Of a stretch of 64,000 nt of DNA, positions 1 through 10,830 are shown piece after piece. Origin of the DNA: Smallanthus sonchifolius. Lineage: Eukaryota > Streptophyta > Magnoliopsida > Asterales > Asteraceae. A program made the position numbers and the translations under genes. The first letter of the stretch is position 1; each line of letters opens with the position of its first letter. Under the pieces are notes generated by a model. That model made no database searches. It saw only the letters and a program-made list of their open reading frames with translations, and had not been told where the DNA came from. The DNA lies in NCBI GenBank assembly GCA_023525975.1, contig CM042029.1, positions 80,024,849-80,088,848 on the forward strand, in the 5' to 3' direction.

Positions 1-357
1 CCCGTGCCACTATTTTGAAGGGTCCGACAAACCTAGGACTCAATTTGCCTCTTTTTTCTAAATCGGATAATCCCTTTCCAAGGAGATACTTTCAACATTA
101 CTTGATCCCTGACATTGAATTCGATGGGTCTGTTTCTTTTATACGTGTAGGATTTATGTCAATCTTGTGCGGCTTTCATATGGGCTTTTATTTTGTCAAA
201 CTTCTCAGATGTCTCCTTGACTATTTATAAACTTCCCAGTTCTTTCTGACCTATCTCCCTCTGGTAGACTGGAGTTCTACATGTTTTACCATACAACATT
301 TCATAAGGCAACATGCCTATAGTAGTGTGGTAATTGCTGTTGTAGGAGATTTCTACA
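1..357 (-). pseudogene. Ty3/gypsy integrase C-terminal fragment
   Basis: Read on the minus strand, this stretch translates, with stops and a frame change, into the end of a gypsy integrase. It starts with a SYNSNYHTT segment, continues with PYEMLYGKTCRTP, and later reads LKVSPWKGIIRFRK, the usual post-core block that precedes the PRFVGPF segment. In plant gypsy elements this block lies at the 3' end of pol. The fragment begins at the window edge, and homology stops near position 360, where unrelated AT-rich sequence takes over. It is a dead remnant of an element extending to the left. The lineage cannot be decided from so short a piece. Confidence 0.75.
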
Positions 358-362
358 ATAAA

Positions 363-966
363 AAATTATTGTTCTGACTTTTATATTATGTATAACTAAA
401 AACAGCAACCATTATGAATAATATACTTTTTTATTTTTGACAAATTGACCACGAAACTTTTGCATATTGAAGTTTGGTTACAAAGGGTTTTTTTCCAATA
501 ATTATCATATAGCCCCTTCAAATTTAATTAAACTTACAATATACATCTACCAACTTATTCTTTTTTTTAACTGCTAACAAAACTCTTGTTTTTTGAAGTT
601 TGGCCACAAAGTTTTTTTCTGTTTTGCCCCCTCAACTTTAATTAAACTTACAATAGGGGATGTTTTTAACCACTATTATCATATGTTTCGACGCTAATTT
701 TAATTGAAGCACAAACATATAAGTCATTAAAACTACTTCGCAGTTTTGATATTTATATAAACCGACACGTTTTAACCTTCTCAGTTTTTTAAAATCATAA
801 TATATCGTTACGTATCGACGTAAATTTTGTTCTAAACCGAGCGTTATAGACTTACAGATTCTCGGTAGCATCAACACTCCATCCAACACACATGTTTACG
901 TCTACTAAGCGATATACATTTTCTATATCTGGCTTTAAGAATTATTTGATCGAACCAATCAGTAAA
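363..966. other. AT-rich intergenic stretch, no gene seen
   Basis: No coding segment is recognisable. Two similar segments (TTGAAGTTTGG followed by a TACAAAG or CACAAAG block and a T run) lie near 470 and 595, followed by matching AATTTAATTAAACTTACAATA segments. This suggests a small diverged tandem duplication inside an unidentified repeat. Confidence 0.4.
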
Positions 967-1381
967 TGTTGATCAGTTCTTGTAACTATATAATGGAAGA
1001 CAATAATATAAACATACCTGCTAAGTTCACCGATGATAGGGAAGACGACATGATCTCTGATTTGGATCGGATTCCCGTTTAGAGTCTACGATTATGATGG
1101 TATTAGGTGAATTCTTGAGAGCTCACGGTTAGGAGAGAGAGAGGGACGATTTAGTGGTGATGGAATAGAATAGTCGATTAATGATGATTAGTCTATTCCC
1201 ATTAGTAATCTCTCTATTTATATGTGCACCAAAGGGGAAATCCATTAGTGACCCAGTAAGAGTAATTAGACCCATCAACTAATTTCTAGCCATAGGTTAT
1301 TAAATAAATAAGTAATTATATTTGATCATTTAATAATAAGATAAATGATTATAAGAGCCACATATTAAATCTCGTCTTACA
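967..1381 (-). repeat. 3' LTR of the copia element
   Basis: 415 bp, matching 8360-8774 with about 8 percent mismatch. In element orientation it begins TGTAAGACGAGAT and ends GATCAACA. A purine tract abuts it on the interior side, identifying it as the downstream LTR. Confidence 0.93.
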
Positions 1382-1392
1382 TTCTCCCACTT
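1382..1392 (-). other. Polypurine tract of the copia element
   Basis: The minus strand reads AAGTGGGAGAA directly before the LTR start TGTAAG. This is the typical plus-strand priming site of plant copia elements. Confidence 0.85.
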
Positions 1393-1418
1393 GGCTGAGT
1401 AATCATTTATTATGAGTA

Positions 1419-2399
1419 TGTAAGGCCCCTCTTTCGGGTAACCTCACTTGTTGGATTTACTCATAAACATAGTCATTAAATACTGAACTTTTAATTAAAA
1501 ACATTCAAACACAGCGGAAACATTCAACATTTGAGTACATTACAGCGGAAGTATTAATATTCAAAACATTAACCATTGTCTAAACAAAACATAAGGTGGG
1601 ATGTCAGTCACGTGCCGGGCAGCCTTCACGCCTTCGCACGACCCTTTCCTTTGTTACCTGAAATGTATACTAAAAGTCAGCTAACGCTGGTGAGTTCTAG
1701 TTTAAAACTATTAAGTATGATCATTCTTTTCTTTATAGGTATACATAATTATATACATTCATAACTTTTGCTTTTCTTTCATCTTTCTTTTGTGATTACA
1801 TATATATATAAATATGTATTCATAGACTTTTGCTTTTCTTTCATCTTTCTTTTCTTAACTTTCATGGGTTATGCACTTAAGAGTGATTAACCCGTCATTT
1901 GTTTGCGAATGTCACAAAGACAAATGCCACGGTCCATCGTCATGGCCCGCCATTCTTACAACCGTCCGGAAACTTGTGTCCGTCCGTCATTTTATTCTTA
2001 CAACCGTCCGGCAACTTGTGTCCGTCCGTCATGACTTACAACCGTCCTACCTTCGTAGGCCGTAATTCGCCCGTCTACCCGAAGGTATCCGTTTCCCATG
2101 CGACTATTATTTATGTAACCGTTCTACTATTCATAATATGCCATTTGCTTAGACCGTCCATTAATGGCTTTCGTACGTCCTAGCTGATGAAGGACGTATT
2201 TGTCCCGGTTACAAAATAGTCACGTGGTCGTCCGTCTACCGAAGTAGCCGTTATCATCGAAGCGTCCATAACTTTTTCTTTTACTTGGCAAGCAATATAT
2301 ACATGGATATAAAGCAAGATTTCATTCTTACACGTTGTGTTATTCTTTCATTCATTCTATATAATCATACGATTCATTCTTTGTGCATAGTTCATCTTC

Positions 2400-2436
<37 letters not shown>

Positions 2437-3190
2437 TATAACAGTATAACACGTATGATTGCATTTGCATTCATATCATTCATTCATTTAGTGTATACAT
2501 TTCAGCCCCAAAACACTTAATAAGGTTTGCACTTAACATAGAAGGGGGCACATAGAACTCACCTGATGAGTAGTTCCTGTAATACATTTGCATTCATATC
2601 ATTCATTCGATAGGCTGCTTCTGTCGAAACTTGGTAGTTTCGATAGGTCTGCACTTATCAAAACTAAGTAGTTTCGATGGGTCTGCACATATCGTCTTCC
2701 CCAAAAATCCGAAGTTTTTGCATGCACGTCTGATCGAGTCAATATCTCAACTTTCTTGGATCAAAATGTTCGGCTTTCATTCTAGATACTATACCTAAGC
2801 TCATTTCCAAGTTTCATCCGCAAAATCGTTATCTTTTTAGCCAAAACCCAAAAATCCCAAATTAAACAAAAAACTCAGATTATGGTCGAATCGTTACCTG
2901 GATTGTGATTCTGATTCGGAGGTTTTGCTCACGAGTTCAGTAGTAACGTGCTCCTTCAGTTTCGTTTCGATCCGTCGACTTTCTCTCTCTAGACCCGACT
3001 CTCCTTTCTCTTTCTAGCTTGCAGGTGTTGGTGAAAAATGAGAGCTTCAAGGCTGTCTTGGCCTTTATATACTCGGGCTTCGCTCGGCCCGTTGGAGCCG
3101 AGCCCAAGACCGCTCCCTTTTGTTTAAATATTCTGACTAAATCATCGGTCTCGCTATATTTATTCGTTTTATTATTTTTGTGATGTTACA
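1419..3190 (-). mobile_element. Solo LTR of a Ty3/gypsy element, nested in the copia element
   Basis: A 1772-bp segment starts TGTAAGGCCCC and ends GTGATGTTACA, so it has TG...CA ends. It is flanked by a perfect 5-bp duplication, GAGTA at 1414-1418 and again at 3191-3195. The host copia sequence resumes on both sides. The same LTR family begins at 62141 (shared start, a GCGGAAA block and a TACCTGAAAT...AAAAGTCAGCTA block). No internal gypsy coding sequence lies between the duplications, so this is a solo LTR left by LTR-LTR recombination. Minus orientation is inferred because the reverse strand begins TGTAACATC, a common gypsy LTR start. It contains short GTCCGTCCGTCAT-type tandem motifs near 1960-2040. 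Confidence 0.9.
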
Positions 3191-3230
3191 GAGTATTAGT
3201 AAGTCTGCAGATTTAATACTAATTTTAGTT

Positions 3231-4347
3231 TTAAACCAAAATGATCACTTCTAAATTATCACTTCTTCTATAAGTTAGTTTATAGTCTTTCGTCCCTTGC
3301 AGATATCGGAGTACTTTCTTAGCTGCTTTCCGGTGATCAAGGCCAAGATTAGTCTGATAACGGCCTAGCATTCTAGCAATATAAGCGATATCCGGACGAG
3401 TACAGACTTGAGCATACATGAGGCTCCCAACTACTGATGCATAAGGTATCATTCTCATTTGCTCTTTCTTAATCTCTGTTTTCGGACATTGGGAAGAACC
3501 GAAAACATCTCCCTTAACTACCGGAGCTACAGAAGGAGAGCAGTGTTGCATATTGTAACGTGTGAGGACCCGTTCGATGTAGGCTTTCTGAGATAATCCC
3601 AAAATGCCCTTAGATCTATCTCGGTGTATTTCGATGCCTATAACATAAGAAGCCTCTCCGAGATCTTCATGTCGAAGTTATGAGAGAGTAAACGCTTCGA
3701 CTAATGTAACATATCTAAACTATTACTTGCCAATAGAATGTCATCTACGTATAGGACAAGTATAGTAAACTTGCTCCAACTCATCTTGAGGTAGGTACAT
3801 TGATCCACTTGATTCTTCAGGAAACCTTGTTTTTCATGACTTCATCAAACTTTAGGTACCATTGACGTGATGCCTGCTTCAACCCGTATATGGATTTCTT
3901 CAACTTACAGACCAGATGTTCTTGACCTTCAAGTTGTTTCATGAACACGTCTTCATTCAAGTCGCCGTTGAGGAAAGCGGTTTTGACGTCCATCTGATGT
4001 AGCTCTAAGTCAAAATGAGTTACTAGGGCCATCACGATCCTTAATGAATCCTTTCGAGAAACAGCAGAAAAGGTCTCTTGATAGTCAATTCCTTCTTTCT
4101 GAGTGAAACCCTTCGCAACCAATCTCGCTTTATAGCGTTCAATGTTTCCATTCGGATCTAGTTTAGTTTTGTATACCCATTTACATCCTACGGGTTTAGC
4201 ACCGTTGGGCAATTCAACTAAATTCAAAACATCATTTTTCTTCATGGAGTCAAGCTCGTCAATCATAGCTTTATTCCATTCAGAAGACTGATCACTGCTA
4301 ATGGCTTCATGGTAAGAAGTAGGATCTGTAAACTTTCCGGCATCCAT
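3231..4347 (-). pseudogene. Copia reverse transcriptase, broken, RNase H missing
   Basis: The upstream part (4347-3817) carries the copia RT N-terminus: WNKAMIDEL, then VGCKWVYKTKLDPNG, RYKARLVAKGF, and the HQMDVKTAFLNGDL segment with the first catalytic aspartate. The YVDD catalytic box reads at 3740-3751 in a different frame, inside FTILVLYVDDILLAS. The downstream part (3602-3231) has the thumb and connection region, with SVVGSLMYAQVCTRPDIAY and KVLRYLQGTKDYKL. The reading stops after LEVI, exactly where a copia RNase H domain should begin, so RNase H has been deleted between here and the LTR. At least one frameshift lies near 3817. No function is expected. Confidence 0.88.
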
Positions 4348-4568
4348 TTCAGCTTCAGTCAGGTAGGTAACAAAATCATCAAAGTTAGTAGGCCTTTTAG
4401 ACCTAGACGACCTCCTGAGTTGATTATCAGGTTCGGCATTGTCTTCATGTCGGTCGTTTGATGTGCCTTCATTCTCTGCTATAAAAGGAGTAACATTAAA
4501 ATTTGAGGGAGGGGGAAGTGGTGCAGTGACGTGCGGTGCAGCGTGATATACAAGAGGAGTAATCGGAG

Positions 4569-5303
4569 TTAAGGTAAGCGACGAATCTCCCCCTTGTCTT
4601 GTACTTCTTCTAAATCTGGATAAGGATTTTCACTGCTCCCACTGACCTTAAAATCCTCAAAGAATTTGGCATGCTTGGTTTCTACAATACGAGTGACGTG
4701 AGAAGGACAGTATAATCTATAACCCTTTGAGTGATCGGGATAACCGATGAAGTAACAAGTGACAGTTTTCATGTCAAGTTTCTTTAAGAAAGGATTATAG
4801 AGTTTAGCTTCGGCAAGGAAACCCCATACTTTCATATATCTAAGACTCGGTTTCCTTTATGTCCAGAGTTCATAAGGAGTTTTAGGGACAGACTTTGAAG
4901 GAACTCTATTGAGTATATGAACTGTTGCTTTTAAGGCCTTGGTCTAGAGGAATGAGGGTAAACTTGAGTTGGCTAACATACTGTGTACCATGTTCATTAG
5001 GGTCATGTTTCTTCTCTCAGCAACACCGTTCTGCTGAGGAGTATCAGGCATGGTGTACTGGTTCACTATCCCCTGACCCTTACAAAACTCATAAAATGGA
5101 CCAGGAGCCTGACCCACCTCGGTATGTCTGTCATAATATTCACCTCCTCTATCTGATCTCACAACTTTTATTTGAAGATCAAGTTGTTTTTAAACTTCAG
5201 TTTTATAATCTTTAAAAGTCGCAAGTGATTCAAATTTTTCTTTAATAAGATACAAGTACATATAACGAGAATAATCATCAATAAAAGTGATAAATGAATC
5301 ATG
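4569..5303 (-). pseudogene. Copia integrase, broken by stops
   Basis: This continues the frame of the gag-protease segment after a stop near 5302. The core shows IDDYSRYMYLYLI, then SDRGGEYYDR and PQQNGVAERRN, which together supply the D, D and E positions of the integrase core. Further stops interrupt it near 5190 and 4940. The downstream part (4835-4569) reads VWGFLAEAKLYNP and FIGYPDHSKGYRLYCP, the conserved block after the copia integrase core. Domain order is the copia order: integrase before RT. The protein would have inserted the element cDNA but cannot be made from this copy. Confidence 0.88.
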
Positions 5304-6806
5304 TCATGTTATATCAGCAACGGGGTAAGGGCCACTAATATCATTATGAATGAGTTCTAATAAATTAGAGCACCTAGTGGCACCTTTCTTATTTGCTGGT
5401 GTCATTTTACCTTTAAGGCATTTGACACATGTTCCAAAATCATTGAAATCGAAAGATGGTAACACTTCATCCTTCACGAGACGAGATAAGCGATCTCGAG
5501 AAATGTGGCGTAAACGTTGATGCCACAACATGGATAAAGCTTCTAAGTCTCGCTTTCGTTTAGTCTTTGATAAGTTTTCATTAATATTATATGATAACAA
5601 AGACTTAGAAAAATCATCATCTAGTTCTAATCTATAGAGACCATCATCCAAATAAGCACGTCCAAACACTTGAGAATTTAACATAATAGAAAGTTTGCCA
5701 TGACCATGAGAACAAACAAAACCGTCAATGTCTAACTTTGGTGCTGATACTAGATTCCGAGTAATCTTAAGAATATATAAGGTATCATAAAGTTTAATAC
5801 ATAAACCAGTTTTTATAATTAATTCTAATGTTCCCACAGCCTTGACAACTAGTTCTTCTCCATTCCCCATCTTAAGTGTTCTTCGGTTTCTTTCCAGCTT
5901 CTGGATTGTAAGGAATCCCTGTAAAGAGTTGGTTACATGAACCATAGAACCAGAATCAAACCACCATGAATTAGTTGGAACATTTAAATTGTAGGACTCA
6001 AGTATCATATAAAGATGATTACCTCTCTTGCTCAGCCACTCCTTAAAGTCTGGGTAGTCTTTCTGCCTATGTCTAGCCTTGCGGCAGAACTTGCAGTGAG
6101 ACTTCCCTTTGAAGTTCTTAGAGCTGGAAGCACCATTTGCATCTTGTTTCTGGACCTTATAAGATTCCTTCTTACGGAAATTGCCTTTCCTTTTCTTTGA
6201 ATCAGCGGACATGAGATAAGCAAGATCCGGTCTATCTAGCTTCATACACTCTTCTTCTTGGACGCACATTGCAATCAACTCAGTCATCGTCCACTTGTCT
6301 TTTTGTGTGTTGTAGTTGATCTTGAAGGCTTCAAAAGACTTAGGAAGACAGGTCATGATAAAGTGAACTAGAAAGCCGTCACTGATTTCCATTTCTAATC
6401 CCTTGAGCTTACGGGACATGTCTTTCATCATCATGATGTGCTCATGAATACCGTTGATCCCGTCATACTTTGCAGTCACCATCTTCAGATATAGAGTGCT
6501 AGCATGCGCCTTAGAAGTTCCCTTGAATTGATCCTCCACAGAAGCTAGATAATTCTTGGCATCTTTAGAATCAGGTATAGCTCCTCTGATGATCGAACTG
6601 ATTGAGTTCTTCATTAGGACAAGAGCCATGCGGTTACACCTTGACCACTTCTCATGCTTGATAATGTCTTGATCAGTGCTTTTGTCAGTAAGATCAGCAG
6701 GTGCAGTCTTGTCGAGTGCGTGATCGAATTCCATCAAGCCGAGAGACAGCATCAAGGAATCTTTCCAAGCAGAGAAATTCGTGCCATTCAAAGTTTCGAT
6801 TCCCAA
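5304..6806 (-). pseudogene. Copia gag, protease and GAG-pre-integrase segment, 500 codons open
   Basis: This is the longest open stretch in the window. Residues 1 to about 200 are a copia gag of the UBN2 type, starting MGIETLNGTNFSAWKDSLML. A zinc knuckle follows near residue 238 (CKFCRKARHRQKDYPDF). The last cysteine of the CCHC pattern is tyrosine and the glycine before histidine is arginine, so the knuckle looks disabled. A retropepsin-like site WWFDSGSMVHVTN follows near residue 282. Then comes the GAG-pre-integrase zinc segment LWHQRLRHISRDRL...CVKCLKGK. The frame stops at the start of the integrase core. The start ATG is plausible as the gag start because the leader and PBS lie upstream. 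The copy is part of a dead element. Confidence 0.88.
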
Positions 6807-6993
6807 GTTAGGGGTTGTAGTGGATTTTATACGAGAAAGATTAATATACTAATTGCTAAAGAAGAACTTAGAGTGTCTATGGGATAGCTTAAACTAAGGC
6901 AGGCGGAAATAAGGACCATTATATTAATGAAGTCGTGATAAATATCTATTATAATCGCCAAAATAATAGATTAATTAGGTTCTACGTAAACAA

Positions 6994-7393
6994 TGTAACA
7001 CATCACCTTTGGGCAGAAGTGAAACAGTTGTTTAGTATTAGGAACAATTTAATAATGAGTATGTGCAGTAAGAATGTAACACATCACCTTTGGGCAGAAG
7101 TGAAATATTTGTTTAGTACGCACATAATTATCTTCGCGAAAACTAAATGTGACACATCACCTTTGGGCAGAAGTAGAAACACTTAGTTATATTAGGCGAA
7201 GTAGTGCTTTAATTAGACTTAAAAACTTTACAAGCGTGACACATCACTTTTGGGCAGAAGTGAAACTTTAGGTGTTATTTAAGTTTACCATGTTTTTTTC
7301 TAAATTAATATCATGACAAACACTAAGTTATAATGCTTATTTAAGCTTGAATAATTATACACGTACATCACATCACCTTTGGAAAGAAGTGAA
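6994..7393. repeat. Five dispersed direct repeats in the copia leader
   Basis: The motif ACATCACCTTTGGGCAGAAG followed by TGAAA recurs five times, near 6998, 7079, 7153, 7239 and 7370. Spacing is about 75-130 bp. One copy has TTTTGGG and the last has TTTGGAAAG. All copies have the same orientation. They lie between the 5' LTR and gag, in untranslated leader. Confidence 0.85.
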
Positions 7394-7540
7394 TCATTAG
7401 GTGTTATTCAAGTAAGTTTTAAAAGTTTTGAAAACATTTACTTTAAGGTTTACCAAAACTAAAACTAAAGCATTTATTTATAGCAAGCCCCCCCGTTAGC
7501 GCGGATCGAGGAAAAAAATATTTAGGCACATATAAGGCAA

Positions 7541-7860
7541 GGTTCACGGCTAAGATGAGGGTTCACGGTTCTATAAGGCTTCACGGTTCAACATAAAGGT
7601 TCACCGTTCAGGTAAGGTTCACGGTTCAGCAGAGGTTCACGGTTCAGCAAAGGTTCACGGTTCCAATAAGGTTCACGGCTCAATATCATAAACCGTGAAC
7701 TGTAAAGTCGTGAACTACTAAGATCCGTGAACTATAAGACGTGAACTATAAACCGTGAAAATTAAACCGTAAACACAGAAACGTGAATTGTTACCCGTGA
7801 ACTGTTACCCGTGAATTTAAGACCCGTAAACACAGCAACGTGAACATCTTAAACCGTGAA
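7541..7860. repeat. Inverted array of GTTCACGG and CCGTGAAC motifs in the copia leader
   Basis: About eight copies of GGTTCACGG (some CGGC or CCG variants) run from 7541 to about 7680. They are followed by about ten copies of the reverse complement CCGTGAAC, with ACGTGAAC and CCGTAAAC variants, to 7860. Unit length is about 16 bp. The two halves could pair into a long imperfect hairpin in the element RNA. The upstream edge has a C run and GCGCGG near 7490-7504. Confidence 0.85.
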
Positions 7861-8345
7861 TGATGAACCAGATAAGGCATGCTAAATTTAAGGGATTTTG
7901 ATTGTATTTTCAATTTTCGAAAATCTTTTTAAGTTATTAAGTATATCCAAGTTTCTTTATTTAAAATAATAATTAATATTTTAATTTGAAATCTTGGACA
8001 TTAAGTTACAATATTTTAACAAAAAAACACAATAAAAAATAATTATTCATCCAAAATTAAGGGGATTTTCATCAAAATAACGATGAACACGAAGAATAGT
8101 TTATGAACTGTTCTTCAATGATATCAGATAAAACCTGGAATCGAAATCTGGAACATGACATTTAACAGATTTCAAAAGTTATAATGGATCTTGAATTTTA
8201 TGAGATCAAAACCGTGATATTATAGTAAAACAGAAAACTATGAATTTAAATAAAAACGATTTTCTTTATGGTTTTTAACAGAACTTTGTTCTCCGATTCT
8301 AATTCCAGTTAAGGGAAAGAAATAAAAACTGATTTATCAATATCT

Positions 8346-8357
8346 GCTCTGATACCA
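8346..8357 (-). other. Primer-binding site of the copia element
   Basis: The minus strand reads TGGTATCAGAGC, two bases from the LTR end. This is the standard initiator tRNA-Met complement used by plant copia elements. Confidence 0.92.
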
Positions 8358-8359
8358 CA

Positions 8360-8774
8360 TGTTGATCGGTCCTTGTAACTATACAATGGAAGACAGTAAT
8401 ATAAACATACCTGCTAAGTTCACCGATGATAGGGAAGACGACATGATCTCTGATCTGGATCGGGTTCCCGTTTAGGGTGTACAATTAGGATGGTATTAGG
8501 TGAGTTCTTGAGAGCTCACGGTTAGGAGAGAGAGAGGGACGATTTAGTGGTGATGGAATAGAATAGTTGATTAATGATGATTAGTCTATTCCATCTGGTA
8601 ATCTCTCTATTTATATGTATACCTAAAGGGAAACCTATTAGTGGCCCAGTAAGAGTAATTAAATCCATCAACTAATTACTAGTCATAGGTTATTAAATAA
8701 ATAAGTAATTATATTTGATTATTTAATAATAAGATAAATAATTATAACAAGCACATATTAAATTTCGTCTTACA
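8360..8774 (-). repeat. 5' LTR of the copia element
   Basis: 415 bp, the partner of 967-1381. The PBS abuts its interior edge, so this is the upstream LTR of the minus-strand element. Confidence 0.93.
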
Positions 8775-9292
8775 ACGAACACTTTCAAAACATTGTTAAC
8801 ACTACTACTTTTCTCTAATTCCCGATTAAAATTATTTATATAAATTCGTAGCCACGAAAAAAGAAAATGCTCATATAAAAATGAAATACGAGGCGTACCC
8901 TACAATAGCCCAAACAAAGCCACGAGGCTGAGAAATGAGAATTGTTTTTCCCTATTGCGATGTTAATAATGAACACATGTCAAACACCCGACAGTGGAGA
9001 GAAGTCACCCACTGTACTCTTTGTCTTCAAAACGATGACAAATCAAACAACAGGTTCATTCTTAAAAAAACCTTAGTCGTGAGGGATTACAGTAATGTCG
9101 GAAGTAAGAGACCCCACGATTAAGCTTTTAGGTATTTATATGAATCCGTACTAAAAACCCTTGATCAAACGGTTGATTTTTAGAAAAAGTTTAGCTTGCT
9201 AATTTTAGAATTCCTTCAAAATTTACTCACGTATTGTAGGTTTCCGAAGTGTATAAGTTTAAGTTTGAACTGTGAAAATATGAATTAATTAA
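8775..9292. other. Intergenic, no gene seen
   Basis: No protein family or element terminus is recognisable. A 62-codon open frame at 8935-9123 has no features suggesting a gene. Confidence 0.4.
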
Positions 9293-9710
9293 TCTATAAT
9301 AAATAAAAGTTTTTTCATGCCACGTGTCACCTTCATATTTATTCTAATTTTTTTTCCGCCTCTCTCTTTTATTAAATACATATATATCTATCTTTTAATA
9401 ATAATATTGTTTTAAAGAAAATATTAATTATAGTAATAAAACACGTTTATTTTAAATTATCTCTTCTTATAAAAAACTTTGAAATCTAATAATGTAACTT
9501 TTAACTTCAATCAAATAGTAAATTAAAGTCAAATTACATTAAATTATAATTAACGTATTTTTGAAACCTAATTACATATTAATTTTTATATATTTTGAAT
9601 TTTGTTTTATATCTTTGTACAACGGTAAATATATATATATATATATAAATTTTAAAAATTTATATATTGATATTTTTCACTTCTTGTGTATTACACATGA
9701 TCTAAACTAG
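9293..9710 (+). mobile_element. Non-autonomous Helitron
   Basis: It begins TCTATAATAAATAAAAG with a GCCACGTGTCACC block shortly after. It ends with a small hairpin (TGTGTATTACACA) and then CTAG before a host T. This matches the TC start and CTRR end of Helitrons. The body aligns by eye with 10117-10506, 18459-19826, 41938-42357 and 44849-45345. It has no coding capacity and no target-site duplication, as expected. Confidence 0.8.
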
Positions 9711-10116
9711 TGTAACATTAAATAAGGATATGTTAAATTAATCTTCGGTCAAACTTATATGTATGGAATCACTAAGGTTATCCGGTATACTAAAGGAAAA
9801 GCACGTCGTGATCTCACGTGGAGTAAAATTACACCGTGATGAAGTTCGGAACACTGCCCCCTCTCGCCGTGAAGAGGGCGTGTTTTTTCTACGTGATTTT
9901 AATCACGGGAGTGATAATTGAGATTCCTTTATTTCTGTTGCATTTGCCTATTTTTAATTGAATATTAATACTAAAGACCCATTATTTTAATATTACTTTT
10001 CTCTCTTTACGTTTTCATTTCATTTAGTATTAATATTTTATTTATCTTATTTCACAAGATATTACAAATCAACTATTTTTAAAGTTTCTAATAAGGATAG
10101 CAAATTTATTAATTAA
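9711..10116. other. Intergenic with a probable small MITE-like segment
   Basis: A stretch near 9785-9910 has GC-richer sequence with repeated CACGTGATT and ATCACGG-type motifs facing each other (CGTGATCTCACGTGG and CTACGTGATTTTAATCACGG). It resembles a MITE, but its ends are not defined. No gene is seen. Confidence 0.3.
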
Positions 10117-10506
10117 CTAGGTTAAAATCTCATGTATTACACGGGTTGATAAAATATAATATTATATATTTAGTAATAAAAATTTGTATTTTAAAAAACT
10201 CGTGTATTACACGGATTGATATAAAAACTCGTATATTACACGTGGTGAATACATTAATTTTTATAATTTGACTTATATCACTATTTAGTTAGAAACAAAA
10301 GTTACATAATTAAATTTAAAATTTCTTAAAATAAAAGATAATTTAAAATAAATGTGTTTTATTAATATAATTAATATTTTTCTTTAAATATAGATCATTA
10401 TTAAAAAAAAGATAGGAGTATTTAATAAGAGAGAGATGCGGAAAAAAAAGTGTGAGGTTGAATGTGAGAGTGACAATTGGTAAAAAATTTAGTTTTTTTT
10501 ATTAGA
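10117..10506 (-). mobile_element. Non-autonomous Helitron, minus orientation
   Basis: On the minus strand it starts TCTAATAAAAAAAACTAAA and ends with CCCGTGTAATACATGAGA followed by TTTTAACCTAG. The end motif CTAG and the family body match the other short Helitrons in this window in reverse. A second internal copy of the terminal motif (CTCGTGTATTACACGG at about 10199) suggests a partial duplication of the 3' end. Confidence 0.78.
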
Positions 10507-10579
10507 ATAGGGATATAAAATTTTTTAGTAATTTGAATTATGTAATTGAAAAAAAAACAAAAGAAGATCAAGGAACGTC

Positions 10580-10830
10580 ATGGTATACCGTAGTTTTTAG
10601 TAATGTAAGTTTTTAATGAAATATTATGTTTTATTTTATTTAAATGAAAATTAAAAAATAAACATTTAATTATCACACCACCACAATCACACGGGTATAC
10701 CCCTTGCCAAGTGATGGGTGGTGTGATAATGAAGGTGGTGACGTGGCGTCACGTGACGTGCACTTTATTATCACACCACAATCACACGGGTATACCCATG
10801 CTATAAACCATGGGTACTCCTTCGATTAAG
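10580..10830. mobile_element. Probable MITE with internal direct repeat
   Basis: The motif TATCACACCA...AATCACACGGGTATACCC occurs at 10671-10702 and again at 10769-10797. GGTATACC-type ends lie on both flanks (near 10582 and 10790). Between the repeats is a CGTGGCGTCACGTGACG palindrome. The related sequence at 44200-44525 shares the CACACCACC and GGGTATACC motifs. Boundaries and duplication are not resolved. Confidence 0.4.

Larger units (their letters stand above)
967..8774 (-). mobile_element. Ty1/copia LTR retrotransposon, decayed, with nested solo LTR
   Basis: The element is bounded by two 415-bp direct repeats that start TGTTGATC and end GTCTTACA on the plus strand, so each LTR is TG...CA. 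A tRNA-Met-type primer site lies just inside the right LTR and a purine tract just inside the left LTR, which fixes minus-strand orientation. In element order the interior holds a 1.5-kb leader with tandem arrays, gag, protease, integrase and reverse transcriptase. The RNase H segment is missing. The frame is broken by several stops. The LTRs differ at about 34 positions by eye (about 8 percent), so this is an old insertion. The five bases on each side (GTAAA and ACGAA) do not match, so no target-site duplication survives. A foreign solo LTR occupies 1419-3190. Confidence 0.93.

Noticed and set aside
7541..7860. Possible CRISPR-like array
   Set aside because: The units are short, variable and inverted, with no unique spacers, and lie in a plant retrotransposon leader.
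8299..8484. 61-codon minus-strand frame
   Set aside because: It spans the copia LTR and primer site; no protein is expected there.
967..8774. A 5-bp target-site duplication for the large copia element
   Set aside because: With the LTR ends fixed by PBS and PPT, the flanks GTAAA and ACGAA do not match, so none is claimed.
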